A DNA stretch of 64,000 bases from Stutzerimonas stutzeri (GTDB lineage: Bacteria; Pseudomonadota; Gammaproteobacteria; Enterobacterales; Pasteurellaceae): the NCBI GenBank assembly GCA_901420285.1, contig CABDVE010000001.1, positions 1,178,001-1,242,000 on the forward strand, written 5' to 3'. The notes under the pieces are model-generated. The model saw nothing but the letters and a program-made list of their open reading frames with translations. It did not search any database and was not told the origin of the DNA. A program made the position numbers and the translations under genes. Shown piece by piece: positions 29,911-41,439 of the stretch; position 1 is the stretch's first letter, and each line of letters opens with the position of its first letter.

Positions 29911-30546
29911 TTAATATTCCGTTTTGTATTTATATTCACACAGATCTTCAATAATGCACGAACCGCAATGAGGTTTGCGTGCTACGCAAGTATAGCGACC
30001 GTGTAAAATCAGCCAGTGATGAACGTTCGTTTTAAATTCGTCCGGTACTACTTTGAGCAGCTTTTCTTCAACTTTTACGACGTCTTTGCCCGGTGCGAAG
30101 TTGGTGCGGTTGCAAACGCGGAAAATGTGCGTATCCACCGCGATGGTTGGATGCCCGAATGCGGTGTTCAACACCACATTGGCGGTTTTTCTGCCCACTC
30201 CGGCAAGGGCTTCAAGCGCTTCGCGACTTTCCGGCACCTCACCGTTGTGCTTTTCGATTAAATCGCGGCAGGTTTTGATGATGTTTTCCGCTTTACTATT
30301 AAACAGTCCGATGGTTTTGATGTAGCTTTTTAAGCCGTCTACGCCTAAATTTAAAATGGCTTGCGGCGTATTGGCAACGGGAAACAATTTTTCTGTGGCT
30401 TTGTTGACGCCTTTATCGGTCGCTTGCGCCGATAAAATTACCGCGATTAATAATTCGAAGGGCGAATTATACTGCAATTCAGTGGTAGGGTGGGGATTTT
30501 GATCACGTAATCTTGTGAGTATTTCGATTCTTTTTTGCTTATTCAT
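29911..30546 (-). CDS. nth: Endonuclease III
   Basis: The 211-residue base-excision repair glycosylase/AP lyase removes oxidised pyrimidines. The helix-hairpin-helix LAGVGRKTANVVLN with catalytic Lys is near residue 115-125, the catalytic Asp is in AVDTHIFRV, and the C-terminal iron-sulfur Cys pattern C-x6-C-x2-C-x5-C is intact. Placement after rsxE is conserved. Confidence 0.97.
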   Translation of the reverse strand: MNKQKRIEILTRLRDQNPHPTTELQYNSPFELLIAVILSAQATDKGVNKATEKLFPVANTPQAILNLGVDGLKSYIKTIGLFNSKAENIIKTCRDLIEKHNGEVPESREALEALAGVGRKTANVVLNTAFGHPTIAVDTHIFRVCNRTNFAPGKDVVKVEEKLLKVVPDEFKTNVHHWLILHGRYTCVARKPHCGSCIIEDLCEYKYKTEY

Positions 30547-30555
30547 ATTTTTCTC

Positions 30556-30725
30556 CTACTTTCTTACTTGTACAAGAAAGTAGCAAAGAACACAGGCCTG
30601 ACTAAATCGCTTTTCCGCCCTTGTTATTATTTTTTGACGGAAAATTTTGAACGCGTTGCGCTCAGATATGTAAAATTTTCCTAAAGATGACAAGTCGGTT
30701 GGGCGATTTACAAGGAACCTTGATA
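30556..30725. repeat. Structured intergenic sequence between rsxE and nth
   Basis: The 190-base gap is full of inverted sequence: CTACTTTCTT / AGAAAGTAG around 30556-30584, GGAAAATTTT / AAAATTTTCC at 30639-30682, and separated AAATCGC / GCGATTT blocks. This nested layout looks like a dispersed extragenic palindrome rather than a promoter. No gene seen. Confidence 0.4.
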
Positions 30726-30737
30726 AAGGCGGTTTAA

Positions 30738-31466
30738 CTATTTGTTTCTATTATCGATTCTGTTTTTAATGGCAAGTAACAATCCTAAACCAATAAACGC
30801 ACCGGGCGGCAGGATAAAAAGTAAAAAGCTACTCTCGGTGTGGTAAAGATGGAAAGAGAGAAATTTTGCGCCGTTGCCAAACAAGTTTTCGATACCTTCA
30901 AAAATCGTGCCTTGACCGAGAATTTCACGTAAGGCGCCAAGCAGGGTAAGACTTAATGCCATGCCCAAGCCCATGGAAAAACCGTCCCAAGCGGAATGTA
31001 AAATGTTGTTTTTTGAGGCAAAGGCTTCGGCGCGGCCGATTACGATACAGTTCGTGACGATTAACGGAATGAAAATGCCGAGGGATTGATAAAGCGTATA
31101 AGTGTAAGCGTTCATCAATAATTGTACCAAGGTAACGGTAGTGGCGATGATCATTACGTAAATCGGGATACGGATTTGGTGCGGAATCTGCTTACGAAAC
31201 AAGGAAATGACCGTGTTGGTACAGGTTAAAACTAACAGGGTGGCAAGCCCTAAACCAAGGGCATTAGTCGCTGTACTTGAAACGGCAAGTAACGGACAAA
31301 GCCCGAGTAATTGCACGACGGCTGAGTTATTTTTCCAAATGCCTTGAATAAAAATTTCTTTCCAAAGAGATTTTTCCGCAGATTTGTTGTCCGTTTTGAT
31401 CGTGGAATCAACAACATTGACTTGCGTTTCTTCGAGTTTGACGTTTTCTTCGGTTAAATCTGTCAT
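30738..31466 (-). CDS. rsxE: Electron transport complex subunit RsxE
   Basis: The 242-residue membrane subunit of the Rnf/Rsx complex has six helices and the family NxTVxxLLG-type start ([18 protein letters not shown]). It has a charged N-terminal extension of about 45 residues. The complex moves electrons between NADH and ferredoxin-like partners, coupled to ion transport, and in enterics keeps SoxR reduced. It starts one base after the rsxG stop. Confidence 0.95.
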   Translation of the reverse strand: MTDLTEENVKLEETQVNVVDSTIKTDNKSAEKSLWKEIFIQGIWKNNSAVVQLLGLCPLLAVSSTATNALGLGLATLLVLTCTNTVISLFRKQIPHQIRIPIYVMIIATTVTLVQLLMNAYTYTLYQSLGIFIPLIVTNCIVIGRAEAFASKNNILHSAWDGFSMGLGMALSLTLLGALREILGQGTIFEGIENLFGNGAKFLSFHLYHTESSFLLFILPPGAFIGLGLLLAIKNRIDNRNK

Positions 31467-31467
31467 C

Positions 31468-32094
31468 TTATTGCCCTAATTGGTTGGCGAGGGATTCCAA
31501 TGCGGTGCTATTGGCTAACATCACTAATGCTGAACGTTTTACTTGGTTGACAATGGCGCGTGGCGTAATGGTCGCGCCGGAGAATTGGTCGAATTTACCG
31601 CCATCTTTTTTCACCGCCCATTCGCTTAAATTGTCGTTATTAATCGGCTGATTGTTGAAACTTAAAATCCAGTCGGAAATGCGTAATTCAATTTTATCGC
31701 CCAAGCCCGGTGTTTCATGATGTTCAATCACGCGCACCCCCAACACTTCGCCTTGCGGCGTTAAACCGACTAACAAGCGAATATTGCCGGAATAGCCGTC
31801 CGGCGTGGTAGTTTCATAAGCATAAGCGGAAATTTGGCCGTTTTTTTTCGCCAAATAAATTTTTTGAATGCCTTGTAAACGCTCGTCTTGCGGAATCGCC
31901 ACGCTTTCTGCCGGATTATTATCAAAATAATTTTGTGGAATAACCTGCAACAAAAGCTCGCGTTGTTGCGCCGCCATGGCGTCATCAATTTTGCCTTTGG
32001 TCAGAAAGAAAATCCCGCTAGAAATCGCGGTGCAGAGCAGGGCGACCAAGCCTAATAACGCGCCGTAGCGCGACGTAATTTTAATAACGTCCAT
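31468..32094 (-). CDS. rsxG: Electron transport complex subunit RsxG
   Basis: The 208-residue protein has one N-terminal membrane helix (about 12-32) and a periplasmic FMN-binding domain. FSGATITPR near residue 175 holds the Thr that carries covalent FMN. It meets rsxD end to start at 32094. A CACCGCATTG motif lies near its 3' end (31498). Confidence 0.95.
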   Translation of the reverse strand: MDVIKITSRYGALLGLVALLCTAISSGIFFLTKGKIDDAMAAQQRELLLQVIPQNYFDNNPAESVAIPQDERLQGIQKIYLAKKNGQISAYAYETTTPDGYSGNIRLLVGLTPQGEVLGVRVIEHHETPGLGDKIELRISDWILSFNNQPINNDNLSEWAVKKDGGKFDQFSGATITPRAIVNQVKRSALVMLANSTALESLANQLGQ

Positions 32095-33170
32095 TATTTT
32101 ATTCCTTTAGTTTGATAACCGGCAACGCGCGGACGTGTGTAATGATCGATAAGCGGTACGCAAATGTTACTTAACAAAACAGCAAAAGCGACGCCGTCCG
32201 GAAAGTTGCCGTGATAGCGAATAAGATAGACGAAAAGTCCGACTAAGGCGCCGAACACAATTTTCCCGCGTGGTGTAATGGAAGCCGTAACCGGGTCGGT
32301 AGCGATAAAGAATGCACCGAACATCATAGCGCCGCTGAACATTTGGCTGACTGCGCTTAAATGCGTGCCACCGGCAAGGGCGGTGGTGCTAGCCAAGCAG
32401 AAAAAAGTGAATAACATCGCTACCGGAATTTGCCAGTGAATGGTGCGTTTTAATACAAGGAAAAGTCCGCCCACTAAAAAAGCGAGGTTCACTTGCCACC
32501 AACCTTGCGCAAAATCCGTACCGTTGCCCATAAAGATTGGCATTTTGACTAATTGATAAAAATCGTTAAGTTCGGTATGGCTCTTATAGAAAATTTTTGC
32601 GCTGTCCAATGGCGTGGCTTGTGTAATGCCATCGATGCTGTGCGCCAGCTGCGACAGGGTAAAGCCATCGGTGGTTAAATCGGAAAAAATTAACGATATC
32701 GCATCCGCAAAGCTTGGCGATTTCGGTAATAAATCAAGCGGCGGCATCCACGTGGTCATTTGTAATGGGAACGAAATTAGTAAAATTACATAACCGATCA
32801 TTGCCGGATTAAAAGGATTTTGTCCCAACCCACCGTAAACTTGTTTGCCGAGCAACAGTGCGCACAACGTGCCGATAATAATAATCCAATAAGGCGCATA
32901 AGGCGGAATGGCCATAGCGAGAATTAATCCGGTTAGCAGCGCAGTGAAATCCGCCAAATAAGCAAGTGGCGCTCTTGCGCGTAATTTTATCGCCACAAAT
33001 TCCGCAATTAGCGCAACGACAATTGCCAGCATAGACTGAATCAACACGCCGTAGCCAAAATAGTAAATTTGTGTGAACAGTGCCGGCATCATTGCTAAAA
33101 TCACCCAAAGCATAATGCGCGCCGTTAATTTCCCTGAATGAGTGTGGGGTGAACTGACCATTTTAAACAT
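32094..33170 (-). CDS. rsxD: Electron transport complex subunit RsxD
   Basis: The 358-residue membrane protein has about nine helices and a covalent-FMN Thr region (GITQATPLD near residue 185). The family stretch [12 protein letters not shown] is intact. It is translationally close to rsxC (three bases) and overlaps rsxG by one base. Confidence 0.95.
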   Translation of the reverse strand: MFKMVSSPHTHSGKLTARIMLWVILAMMPALFTQIYYFGYGVLIQSMLAIVVALIAEFVAIKLRARAPLAYLADFTALLTGLILAMAIPPYAPYWIIIIGTLCALLLGKQVYGGLGQNPFNPAMIGYVILLISFPLQMTTWMPPLDLLPKSPSFADAISLIFSDLTTDGFTLSQLAHSIDGITQATPLDSAKIFYKSHTELNDFYQLVKMPIFMGNGTDFAQGWWQVNLAFLVGGLFLVLKRTIHWQIPVAMLFTFFCLASTTALAGGTHLSAVSQMFSGAMMFGAFFIATDPVTASITPRGKIVFGALVGLFVYLIRYHGNFPDGVAFAVLLSNICVPLIDHYTRPRVAGYQTKGIK

Positions 33171-33173
33171 TGT

Positions 33174-35621
33174 TTATTCCTGCGATTCATCTAATTTTTG
33201 TTGAGTTTGCGCTGCTTTTTTGGCTTTTGCGCGGGCAATTGCAGCGGCAACAGCGGCTTTTTTCGGATCAAGCGTCGTCGGTTTTTCCTCAAATGCAGGC
33301 GTTTTTTCAGCGGCAGCTTCAGCGTTATTGAAAGTTGAATTTAGCACCGCATTGGAGGCTTCTGCCGCTTGGTTTTGTTCAGCTTGAGCTGTTGGGCTTT
33401 GCGCTGCTTTTTTGGCTTTTGCGCGAGCAATTGCAGCGGCAACAGCGGCTTTTTTCGGATCAAGCGTCGTCGGTTTTTCCTCAAATGCAGGCATTTTTTC
33501 AGCGGCAGCTTCAGTGTTATTGAAGGTTGAATTTAGCACCGCATTGGAGGCTTTTGCCGCTTGGTTTTGTTCGGTTTGAGCTGTTGGGCTTTGCGCTGCT
33601 TTTTTGGCTTTTGCGCGGGCAATTGCGGCAGCAACGGCGGCTTTTTTCGGATCAAGCATCGTCGGTTTTTCCTCAAATGCAGGCATTTTTTCAGCTGTAG
33701 CTTCAGTGCTATTGAAGGTTGAATTTAGCACCGCATTGGAGGCTTCTGCCACTTGGTTTTGTTCGGCTTGATCTGTTGGGCTTTGCGCTGCTTTTTTGGC
33801 TTTTGCACGGGCAATTGCGGCGGCAACAGCGGCTTTTTTCGGATCAAGCGTCGTCGGTTTTTCCTCAAATACAGGCATTTTTTCAGCGGCAGCTTCAGCG
33901 TTATTGAAGGTTGAATTTAGCACCGCATTGGAGGCTTCTGCCACTTGGTTTTGTTCTTTTTGACTTTGTGCTTGTTGGCGGGCAAGCCGGCGGGCTTGAC
34001 GTTGCGCCATTAAATCGGTGTTATCCGGTAATAGTTCGCCTTTGGCAGAAGTGATAGTTTTTGCCTGAACCGTTTCATTTAATTCACTGGACTTTCTCGC
34101 TTTTAAGCGTTCGAGTGCGGCTTTCACCGGATCTTCACCTCGGCTTTTCGCCAATTCTTCACGACGCGCTTCGGCTGCCCGTTGAGAGCGTGCTTTGCGT
34201 TCTTGTTCTTCACGTTCCATGCGGGCTTGTTTAGCTTCAAAGCGAATTTTCGCTTCCTCGGCTTTTTTCTGTTTTTCTTTAATTTGCCAAATTTTCGCCT
34301 TTTCTTGGCGGAAATATTGAATTAACGGAATGTGGCTTGGGCAAACATAAGCGCATACGCCGCATTCGATACAATCTTTTAACGCATATTCTTCCGATTT
34401 TTGGTGATCTTCGCTGCGCGCGAACCAATACAGTTGCTGTGGCATAAGATTGACCGGACAGGCATCAGAGCAGCTGGAACAGCGAATACAGGCTTGCTCC
34501 GGCGCCGGTTCGGCATATTCGAGATGATCGGGTGCGAGCAGGCAGTTTACAATTTTTGTCACCGGCGCAGTCAGATTCGGTAATTCCAAGCCCATCATCG
34601 GACCGCCGGCAAACACCGGAAAACCTTCGTCGAATTGATAACCGACGTGGGTGAGTGCATGAAAAATCGGCGTGCCAAGGCGTATCCAATAATTGCCTTT
34701 TTGTTGAATTTTGTTGCCGGTTAGCGTGACCACGCGTTCAATTAGCGGTTCATCATCAATAATTGCTCTTTTTATGGCGAATGCGGTGCCAACATTGTGC
34801 ATCAGCACACCGATGCTTGACGAACGCGCGCCGCTTGGGACTTCCATACCGGTAAGCAGATAAATGAGTTGTTTTGCCGCACCGGACGGATATTTGGTTG
34901 GGATTATGCGTACATCAATGTCATTGGCGTCGCGCAGTGCATTATGGATAGCGTCAATGGCTTGCGGCTTGTTATCTTCGATGGCAATCACGACTTTTTC
35001 CGGACGTAAAATATAACGAAGAATACGACTGCCTTCGATAATTTCAGCCGCGCGTTCCTGCATTAGGCGATCGTCGCAAGTGATGTAAGGTTCGCACTCG
35101 GCGCCATTAATAATCAGCAATTTGGTTTGCTGCCCGGCGGAATGAATTTTGGCCGCTGTAGGGAATACCGCACCGCCCAAACCCGCCACACCGGCGAGGT
35201 AAATTTTTTCGATTAATTGTTGTGGCGACAGCGAGAGAAAATCTTCAATCGGTTGTCGCGCAATCCATTGATCCAGACCGTCCGCTTGCAAATGCACGGT
35301 TGGTTCTTCTAAGCCGGACGGATGAGCGGCGGCATAAGGCGCAATGGCTTTAATCACACCGGAAGTCGGTGCGTGTACCGGCAACATACGTAAGCCGTCG
35401 CCTTGGGTTAAGGGCTGTCCTTTATAAACATAATCGCCGACTTTGACTAACAAATTTCCTGCGCTGCCCGCGTGTTGTTTGAGCGGAATATAAAAATCCG
35501 TGCCAAGCGGCAGCGTTTGTAGCGGTTGATGAGCAGATTGAGATTTCATATCGGGCGGGTGAATGCCGCCTTTGAAGTCCCACAATTTGCCGGAATTAAA
35601 ACGAGATAATACGTCCGTCAT
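33174..35621 (-). CDS. rsxC: Electron transport complex subunit RsxC with long repeat tail
   Basis: The 815-residue protein begins with the NADH/FMN-binding RnfC core (GGIHPPDMK at the start; [15 protein letters not shown]-like [13 protein letters not shown] near 175) and two [4Fe-4S] motifs ([12 protein letters not shown] and [12 protein letters not shown], about 380-430). A charged Lys/Glu/Arg-rich coiled coil follows. The last 260 residues are four near-identical 64-residue repeats ([19 protein letters not shown] cores). Such Ala/Lys tails are known in RsxC, but the repeat number varies. Confidence 0.95.
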   Translation of the reverse strand: MTDVLSRFNSGKLWDFKGGIHPPDMKSQSAHQPLQTLPLGTDFYIPLKQHAGSAGNLLVKVGDYVYKGQPLTQGDGLRMLPVHAPTSGVIKAIAPYAAAHPSGLEEPTVHLQADGLDQWIARQPIEDFLSLSPQQLIEKIYLAGVAGLGGAVFPTAAKIHSAGQQTKLLIINGAECEPYITCDDRLMQERAAEIIEGSRILRYILRPEKVVIAIEDNKPQAIDAIHNALRDANDIDVRIIPTKYPSGAAKQLIYLLTGMEVPSGARSSSIGVLMHNVGTAFAIKRAIIDDEPLIERVVTLTGNKIQQKGNYWIRLGTPIFHALTHVGYQFDEGFPVFAGGPMMGLELPNLTAPVTKIVNCLLAPDHLEYAEPAPEQACIRCSSCSDACPVNLMPQQLYWFARSEDHQKSEEYALKDCIECGVCAYVCPSHIPLIQYFRQEKAKIWQIKEKQKKAEEAKIRFEAKQARMEREEQERKARSQRAAEARREELAKSRGEDPVKAALERLKARKSSELNETVQAKTITSAKGELLPDNTDLMAQRQARRLARQQAQSQKEQNQVAEASNAVLNSTFNNAEAAAEKMPVFEEKPTTLDPKKAAVAAAIARAKAKKAAQSPTDQAEQNQVAEASNAVLNSTFNSTEATAEKMPAFEEKPTMLDPKKAAVAAAIARAKAKKAAQSPTAQTEQNQAAKASNAVLNSTFNNTEAAAEKMPAFEEKPTTLDPKKAAVAAAIARAKAKKAAQSPTAQAEQNQAAEASNAVLNSTFNNAEAAAEKTPAFEEKPTTLDPKKAAVAAAIARAKAKKAAQTQQKLDESQE
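33183..33955 (-). repeat. Four 192-bp tandem repeats in the rsxC 3' end
   Basis: The 192-bp unit encodes 64 residues and repeats in frame. Each copy contains one exact CACCGCATTG, at 33345, 33537, 33729 and 33921, read through as SNAVLNS. The units differ by scattered single bases. The copy number could vary by recombination. Confidence 0.9.
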
Positions 35622-35622
35622 T

Positions 35623-36204
35623 TTATTTCCCCACCACTAATTTTCTCTCGGTTTTGGTAACGTTCACCACAGGAATGACTAATTTTGCGTCGAATTTCCA
35701 ATCCCAACTGTCAATTTCTTTTTTTACCGGGATCATCGAAATACAATCCGTCGGGCAAGGTGCGACACAGAGTTCACAGCCGGTGCAAAGATCCGGAATA
35801 ATTGTGTGCATCATTTTGTTGCTACCGATAATGGCGTCTACCGGACAGGCTTGAATACATTTGGTGCAGCCGATACACATATTTTCATCGATAAATGCCA
35901 CCATTTCAGGCGGCTCTTCGATGCCATCCATCGGCGGCACGTCAACGCCCATAATTTCGGCAATTTTTACCACCGTTGGTCGTCCGCCCGGAACACATTT
36001 TGTGATGATATCGCCATTAACAATAGCTTCAGCATAAGGTTTACAGCCGGGATAACCGCACTGACCGCACTGGCTTTGCGGTAATACGGCATCAATTTTT
36101 TCGGCAAGCGGATCGGCTTTCACTTTCAATTTTAGTGAAGCAAACCCTAAGATTGCCCCAAAAATCAAGGCGAGTAGGGTGATGACGATAAAAAGAGCGG
36201 TCAT
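35623..36204 (-). CDS. rsxB: Electron transport complex subunit RsxB
   Basis: The 193-residue iron-sulfur protein has an N-terminal membrane helix (3-24), a four-Cys motif CGQCGYPGC near 47-55, and two ferredoxin-type motifs [12 protein letters not shown] and [12 protein letters not shown] near 111-155. It lies one base from rsxC. A 26-codon ORF separates it from rsxA. Confidence 0.96.
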   Translation of the reverse strand: MTALFIVITLLALIFGAILGFASLKLKVKADPLAEKIDAVLPQSQCGQCGYPGCKPYAEAIVNGDIITKCVPGGRPTVVKIAEIMGVDVPPMDGIEEPPEMVAFIDENMCIGCTKCIQACPVDAIIGSNKMMHTIIPDLCTGCELCVAPCPTDCISMIPVKKEIDSWDWKFDAKLVIPVVNVTKTERKLVVGK

Positions 36205-36206
36205 TA

Positions 36207-36904
<698 letters not shown>

Positions 36905-36978
36905 TTATAAGGACGAGAACAATAAAAAATTTGGGGTAGAAGCGCTTAAATCAAGCGTTAGGCAGGTATTAAAAATAG

Positions 36979-37074
36979 CACCGCATTGAACCTTCCAAAC
37001 GGCACCGCATTGAACCTTCCAAACGGCACCGCATTGAACCTTCCAAACAGCACCGCATTGAACTTTCAAAACGG
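36979..37074. repeat. Four tandem 24-bp repeats carrying the CACCGCATTG motif
   Basis: Between the rsxA start and the norM stop, a 24-bp unit (CACCGCATTGAACCTTCCAA plus ACGG) occurs four times with motifs at 36979, 37003, 37027 and 37051; the last unit differs slightly and a decayed fifth follows to about 37091. The rest of 36866-37139 is ordinary upstream sequence for rsxA. The plus-strand frame across it is an in-frame artefact of the 24-bp period. Confidence 0.93.
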
Positions 37075-37139
37075 TACTGAATTAAACGGGGTTGTTTTAG
37101 TCCGGTCAGTATGGCTTCTGCGTGAAAATAACCTGTCGG

Positions 37140-38543
37140 TTATTTCAATTTTTCCAATCGCGCCATCAGTACATCATCGCTTAAACTTTGAGTTTTGCGC
37201 ATTCGGTAAAACAGTAGTACCGCGGCAAAGGTGAGCGAGACGACAAAGGCGAGCCAAAACCCTTGAGCGCCGATGCTTGGCATCAGTAAATCCGTGCGGG
37301 CGAGGACGTAACCTAACGGAATGCCGATCACCCAATAGGAAAACAGCGTGATGTAGAGAATGACTTTGGTGTCTTTATAACCGCGTAACACGCCGCCAAC
37401 GACCACTTGAACGGTGTCGGAGAACTGGTAAATCGCGGCAAGAAAAAGCAAGGTTGCGGCCATGTTGATTACGATTTCGTCTGTTACAAAAATTGCGGCA
37501 ATTTGGTAACGATAGAAAATGGTGATGAACGCAGTGACAATGGTGAGCGTTAGGCCTAGCAGCAATGCGGCATAAGACAGCTTTTTCGCTTTTTCAGGCG
37601 CGCCCGCACCGAGTGCTTGACCGACTAAAATCGTCGTCGCCATGCCGATGGACATAGGGAACATAAAAATAAACGAGCTGGTATTCAGTGCAATTTGATG
37701 GCTTGCCACAATGTTCGTGCCCAACGGCGAAAGCAATAGGGCGGTAATGGCGAATAGCGCCACTTCACAACAAAGCGCGATGGCAATCGGTAAACCCAAC
37801 TGAAGTAATTTTTTTAAGGTCGCGCCGTTGGGTTTTTCAATAATTTTGCTGAACACCTGCAATTTGCGTTCTTGTCGATTGAAGTAAGAATAACCGATCA
37901 TCATCAAGCACATTGACCAGTTCACGATTGCTGTAGCAATGCCGCAACCTACCGCACCGAAGGCGGGAATCCCCAGTTTGCCGTAAATAAAAATATAGTT
38001 AAGCGGAATGTTCAGCATTAAACCGAGAAAGGTAATCACCATGGCCGGTTTGGTTTTTGCAATGCCGTCGTTTAAGCAGCGGAAATTCATCAGTAATAAA
38101 TAAGCCGGTAAGCCCCAAAGCATAGCGTGCAAATAATCTTGTGCAATATGCGCCATATGCGGTTCCATTTGCATAAAGCGTAGGGCGAAATCGCTGTAAT
38201 AAATCAGTATGCCGAGCGGAATACAGCTCGCCAAAGCAATCCAAATGCCTTGCCGAATTTGGTGTGCAATGCGGTGCTGTTGGCCGGATCCGTTTAAATA
38301 AGATACCGTTGGCGGTAGTGCGAGCAATAAGCCGTGGCCGAATAATACAAGAGGCAGCCAAATGGAGGCGCCGACGGAAATCGCCGCCATATCGGTAGCG
38401 CTCACACGCCCCGCCATGATGGTATCCACCAAGCCCATGGAGTTTTGCGCAATTTGCGCCAATAAAATCGGCAGTGCAATTTTGATGAGTCTTTTAATAT
38501 CGGCGTGATAAGACGACAGTTGGGAGAAAAGACGAAAATTCAT
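37140..38543 (-). CDS. norM: MATE-family multidrug efflux protein NorM
   Basis: The 467-residue inner-membrane antiporter has twelve helices. The family start [29 protein letters not shown] is present. NorM exports cationic drugs with Na+ or H+. ATG at 38543 is preferred to TTG at 38564 because it begins the family N-terminus. It diverges from ribE with about 45 bases between. Confidence 0.94.
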   Translation of the reverse strand: MNFRLFSQLSSYHADIKRLIKIALPILLAQIAQNSMGLVDTIMAGRVSATDMAAISVGASIWLPLVLFGHGLLLALPPTVSYLNGSGQQHRIAHQIRQGIWIALASCIPLGILIYYSDFALRFMQMEPHMAHIAQDYLHAMLWGLPAYLLLMNFRCLNDGIAKTKPAMVITFLGLMLNIPLNYIFIYGKLGIPAFGAVGCGIATAIVNWSMCLMMIGYSYFNRQERKLQVFSKIIEKPNGATLKKLLQLGLPIAIALCCEVALFAITALLLSPLGTNIVASHQIALNTSSFIFMFPMSIGMATTILVGQALGAGAPEKAKKLSYAALLLGLTLTIVTAFITIFYRYQIAAIFVTDEIVINMAATLLFLAAIYQFSDTVQVVVGGVLRGYKDTKVILYITLFSYWVIGIPLGYVLARTDLLMPSIGAQGFWLAFVVSLTFAAVLLFYRMRKTQSLSDDVLMARLEKLK

Positions 38544-38587
38544 AAATTTTGATATACTGTACAAAAATTTTTTATTGAGGAAAATCT

Positions 38588-39199
38588 ATGTTTAGCGGAA
38601 TTGTACAAGGCGTGGCACCGATCCATTCCATTACGGAGAAGGCAGATTTTAGAACACAAGTGGTAAAATTACCACCCGAAATGCGCAAAGGGTTAGCAAT
38701 CGGCGCGTCTGTTGCGAATAACGGTGTTTGTTTAACGGTTACCGAAATTAACGATAATTTGGTCAGTTTTGATTTAATGCAAGAAACCTTGCGGATTACC
38801 AATCTCGGCGCATTACAAGTGGGGGATTTGGTCAATATTGAGCGTGCGATGCAAATGGGTGCGGAAATCGGTGGTCATATTTTATCCGGCCACGTGTATT
38901 GCACGGCGACCATTTCCAACATTATTGTTTCCGAAAATAATCGTCAAATCTGGTTTGAATTGCCGAATACCGAGGTGATGAAATATATTTTAACCAAAGG
39001 TTTTGTTGCGGTGGACGGTATTAGCTTGACTGTCGGTGAAGTACGCGGTAATCAATTTTGTGTTAATTTAATCCCTGAAACCTTGCAACGTACGTTAATG
39101 GGACAACGTAACCTAGGCGACCGGGTGAATATTGAAATCGATTCACAAACTCAAGCAATTGTAGATACGGTGGAGCGTTATTTGGCTAATCGTACTTAA
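38588..39199 (+). CDS. ribE: Riboflavin synthase alpha subunit
   Basis: The 203-residue enzyme makes riboflavin from two 6,7-dimethyl-8-ribityllumazines. It is two repeated barrels; the start MFSGIVQG and the repeat marks GGHILSGHV and [10 protein letters not shown] are present. TTGAGGAAAATCT precedes the ATG. The symbol follows Haemophilus usage; E. coli calls the gene ribC. The divergent norM-ribE pair is seen in Haemophilus. Confidence 0.95.
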   Translation: MFSGIVQGVAPIHSITEKADFRTQVVKLPPEMRKGLAIGASVANNGVCLTVTEINDNLVSFDLMQETLRITNLGALQVGDLVNIERAMQMGAEIGGHILSGHVYCTATISNIIVSENNRQIWFELPNTEVMKYILTKGFVAVDGISLTVGEVRGNQFCVNLIPETLQRTLMGQRNLGDRVNIEIDSQTQAIVDTVERYLANRT

Positions 39200-39276
39200 T
39201 TTAGGTAAAAAATACGGTGGTTTTTTAAAATCTACCAAAACTATGCCGCTATTACACAAAGCTAAAATGACCTCAC

Positions 39277-39320
39277 AAAACAGCACCGCATTGAAGTAAC
39301 TTTCAATGCGGTGCTGTTTT
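39277..39320. terminator. 19-bp perfect hairpin of opposed motifs between convergent genes
   Basis: Arms 39277-39295 and 39302-39320 are exact reverse complements (AAAACAGCACCGCATTGAA on the left), loop GTAACT. The AAAA/TTTT ends suit termination both ways between ribE and the dedA-type gene. Each arm carries the CACCGCATTG motif. Nothing else is seen in 39200-39406. Confidence 0.85.
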
Positions 39321-39406
39321 ATGATTCAAGCTTATACTTCACCGAGAGGGTTTCGTGCATTTGCTATTTAATACCGAAATCTGGCGTGTTTTTATGTGCT
39401 AAAAAA

Positions 39407-40012
39407 CTAGCCTTGTTGTTTTTTCGATTTTTTCCATTTCCAAACCAAAAATAAGCCCAATAGGCCGATAAGCGCATAAATCACCATTTGGCCTTTCTGG
39501 ATTTGTTCATGCAACCAGTGCAAATTTTTTGCACCGAATTCGCCAAGGTAAACCCAAATCGGCACCGAGATAATGGCGGCACAGAAATCAATTAATACGA
39601 AACGGGTATAACTTACCCGACGTGTAATGCCGGAAACCATATAAATCGGGGCGCGCAGACCCGGTAAGAAACGCGCCACGAATAACACGCGGTTGCCATA
39701 TTGAGCGAATTTATCGCGCACCATTTTTAAGCGTTTTAAGGTGACAATTTTTCTCATTGGGCGGAAACGCAAAATGCGTGTACCGTAAATGCGACCGAGC
39801 CAGTACATGCAAGAATCGCCGACAAGTACGCCGATCATACTGACCAATAACATTAAATGGGAATTGACGCTTTCAGGATAAAGTCCGGCGATTACGCCAC
39901 CTGATACGAGCGTGATGTCTTCCGGAATCGGCACGCCGAAGCCGCAGATAATCAAAACGAAAAGTACGGCCCAATAGCCGTAATCAGTAAAAAAACTAAT
40001 CAGAAATTCCAT
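39407..40012 (-). CDS. DedA/SNARE-associated family membrane protein
   Basis: The 201-residue product has the DedA layout: re-entrant segment with PIPEDITLVSGG near residue 28, basic loop with RFLPGLRAPIYMVSGI near 113-128, and C-terminal helices ending in a Lys-rich tail. DedA proteins recycle undecaprenyl phosphate or other lipids; which one cannot be told here. Confidence 0.9.
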   Translation of the reverse strand: MEFLISFFTDYGYWAVLFVLIICGFGVPIPEDITLVSGGVIAGLYPESVNSHLMLLVSMIGVLVGDSCMYWLGRIYGTRILRFRPMRKIVTLKRLKMVRDKFAQYGNRVLFVARFLPGLRAPIYMVSGITRRVSYTRFVLIDFCAAIISVPIWVYLGEFGAKNLHWLHEQIQKGQMVIYALIGLLGLFLVWKWKKSKKQQG

Positions 40013-40097
40013 TTTTTCCCGCTATTTTTAGTGAAATTTATTGCCAAAAATTGCGGATTATTCTAATCGTTTTAAGGGGGATTGCCTAGAAAAAAGT

Positions 40098-40188
40098 TTG
40101 CTTTAATAAAGTCTATCCTTTATAATCCGCGCCCTCAAAGTTGGTCTTTGAGTCTGTTTAGGAAAATTGCTGGGTCGCCTGCAATTTT
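40098..40188 (+). promoter_or_regulatory. rplY promoter and structured leader with attenuator-like hairpin
   Basis: TTGCTT at 40098-40103 and TATAAT at 40121-40126 are 17 bases apart. The leader then folds: CTCAAAG / CTTTGAG (40134-40152) and AAAATTGC / GCAATTTT (40163-40188), the second followed by a T-rich run before the rplY start at 40224. This resembles a ribosomal-protein autoregulatory leader. Confidence 0.65.
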
Positions 40189-40223
40189 TTAATTTTTAAT
40201 CTTACTTAGAAGAGAACATTAAA

Positions 40224-40511
40224 ATGGCATTTAAATTTAACGCTGAAGTTCGTTCCGCGCAAGGTAAGGGTGCGAGCCGCCGCCTGCGTCATAACGGTCA
40301 AATTCCTGCAATCGTTTACGGCGGCAGCGAAGCACCGGTTTCAATCATCTTAAATCACGATGAATTAAACAATGCACAAGCTCAGGATGCTTTCTATTCT
40401 GACATCATCACTTTAGTGATCGAAGGTAAAGAAGTGGCTGTGAAAGTTCAAGCGATGCAACGCCACCCGTTCAAACCAAAATTGGTTCATATTGATTTTA
40501 AACGCGCTTAA
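40224..40511 (+). CDS. rplY: 50S ribosomal protein L25
   Basis: The 95-residue protein binds 5S rRNA. It is the short L25 form (no CTC extension): GKGASRRLR near 15 and [15 protein letters not shown] at the end. AGAAGAG lies upstream of the ATG, and it has a strong promoter and leader of its own. Confidence 0.97.
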   Translation: MAFKFNAEVRSAQGKGASRRLRHNGQIPAIVYGGSEAPVSIILNHDELNNAQAQDAFYSDIITLVIEGKEVAVKVQAMQRHPFKPKLVHIDFKRA

Positions 40512-40579
40512 TTTTTTGCGTTAATAAGAAACACCAAAGATCGTTCTTTGGTGTTTTTTTATGGAAAAAGAGGTGGAAA

Positions 40580-41374
40580 ATGAATATCGCGTTAGGCATT
40601 GAATATAACGGCCAACATTATTTCGGTTGGCAACGACAAGAAAAAGTGCGCAGTGTACAAGAAGAATTGGAAAAGGCGCTTTCCTTTGTGGCAGATGAAA
40701 AAGTTGATGTTTTTTGCGCGGGCAGGACTGATTCCGGTGTACACGGCACAGGACAGGTGGTGCATTTCAAAACTAATGCGGTGCGCTCGGATAAAGCTTG
40801 GGCATTCGGCACTAATGCGAATTTGCCCGATGACATTGCGGTAACTTGGGCAAAGGCGGTGAGTGATGAATTTCATGCCCGTTTTTCTGCTACAGCGCGC
40901 CGTTATCGTTATATTTTATATTGCAACAAATTACGTTCAGCGATTTTGCCGGCGGGCATCACTCATTGCCACTTGGATTTAGATGCCGACAAAATGCAAC
41001 AGGCCGGTCGATTTTTATTGGGTGAGCACGATTTTTCCTCTTTCCGTGCGGCGCAATGCCAATCTAATACTCCTTGGCGCAATGTGCATCATTTAAATGT
41101 GATACGCCTAGGTGGTTATATTATTGTGGATATTCAAGCCAATGCTTTCGTGCATCATATGGTGCGCAATATCGTCGGTAGTTTGATTGAAGTAGGCGCA
41201 GGCAATCAGCCGATTGAATGGATAAAATGGTTGCTTGAACAACGTGATCGCAAATTGGCGGCACCGACGGCAAAACCGGACGGGCTTTATTTAGTGGATG
41301 TGATTTATCCCGAAAAGTTTGAAATTCCCTCACATAAATTAGGGCCGCTTTTCTTACCGGATAATCTTGTCTGA
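40580..41374 (+). CDS. truA: tRNA pseudouridine synthase A
   Basis: The 264-residue enzyme makes pseudouridine at positions 38-40 of tRNA anticodon arms. The catalytic Asp lies in [14 protein letters not shown] near residue 52. [15 protein letters not shown] and the family end are intact. GAGGTGG precedes the ATG. It is followed by accD, as in many gammaproteobacteria. Confidence 0.97.
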   Translation: MNIALGIEYNGQHYFGWQRQEKVRSVQEELEKALSFVADEKVDVFCAGRTDSGVHGTGQVVHFKTNAVRSDKAWAFGTNANLPDDIAVTWAKAVSDEFHARFSATARRYRYILYCNKLRSAILPAGITHCHLDLDADKMQQAGRFLLGEHDFSSFRAAQCQSNTPWRNVHHLNVIRLGGYIIVDIQANAFVHHMVRNIVGSLIEVGAGNQPIEWIKWLLEQRDRKLAAPTAKPDGLYLVDVIYPEKFEIPSHKLGPLFLPDNLV

Positions 41375-41439
41375 CTAGCAAGCCGAATCGAATTGTGATT
41401 TAATACGCAGAATTTTTTAGTGGATAAACAGGTAAAAAA

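Noticed and set aside
36986-37234. Plus-strand ORF with NLPNGTAL repeats
   Set aside because: It arises from the 24-bp tandem repeat staying in frame and runs into norM antisense.
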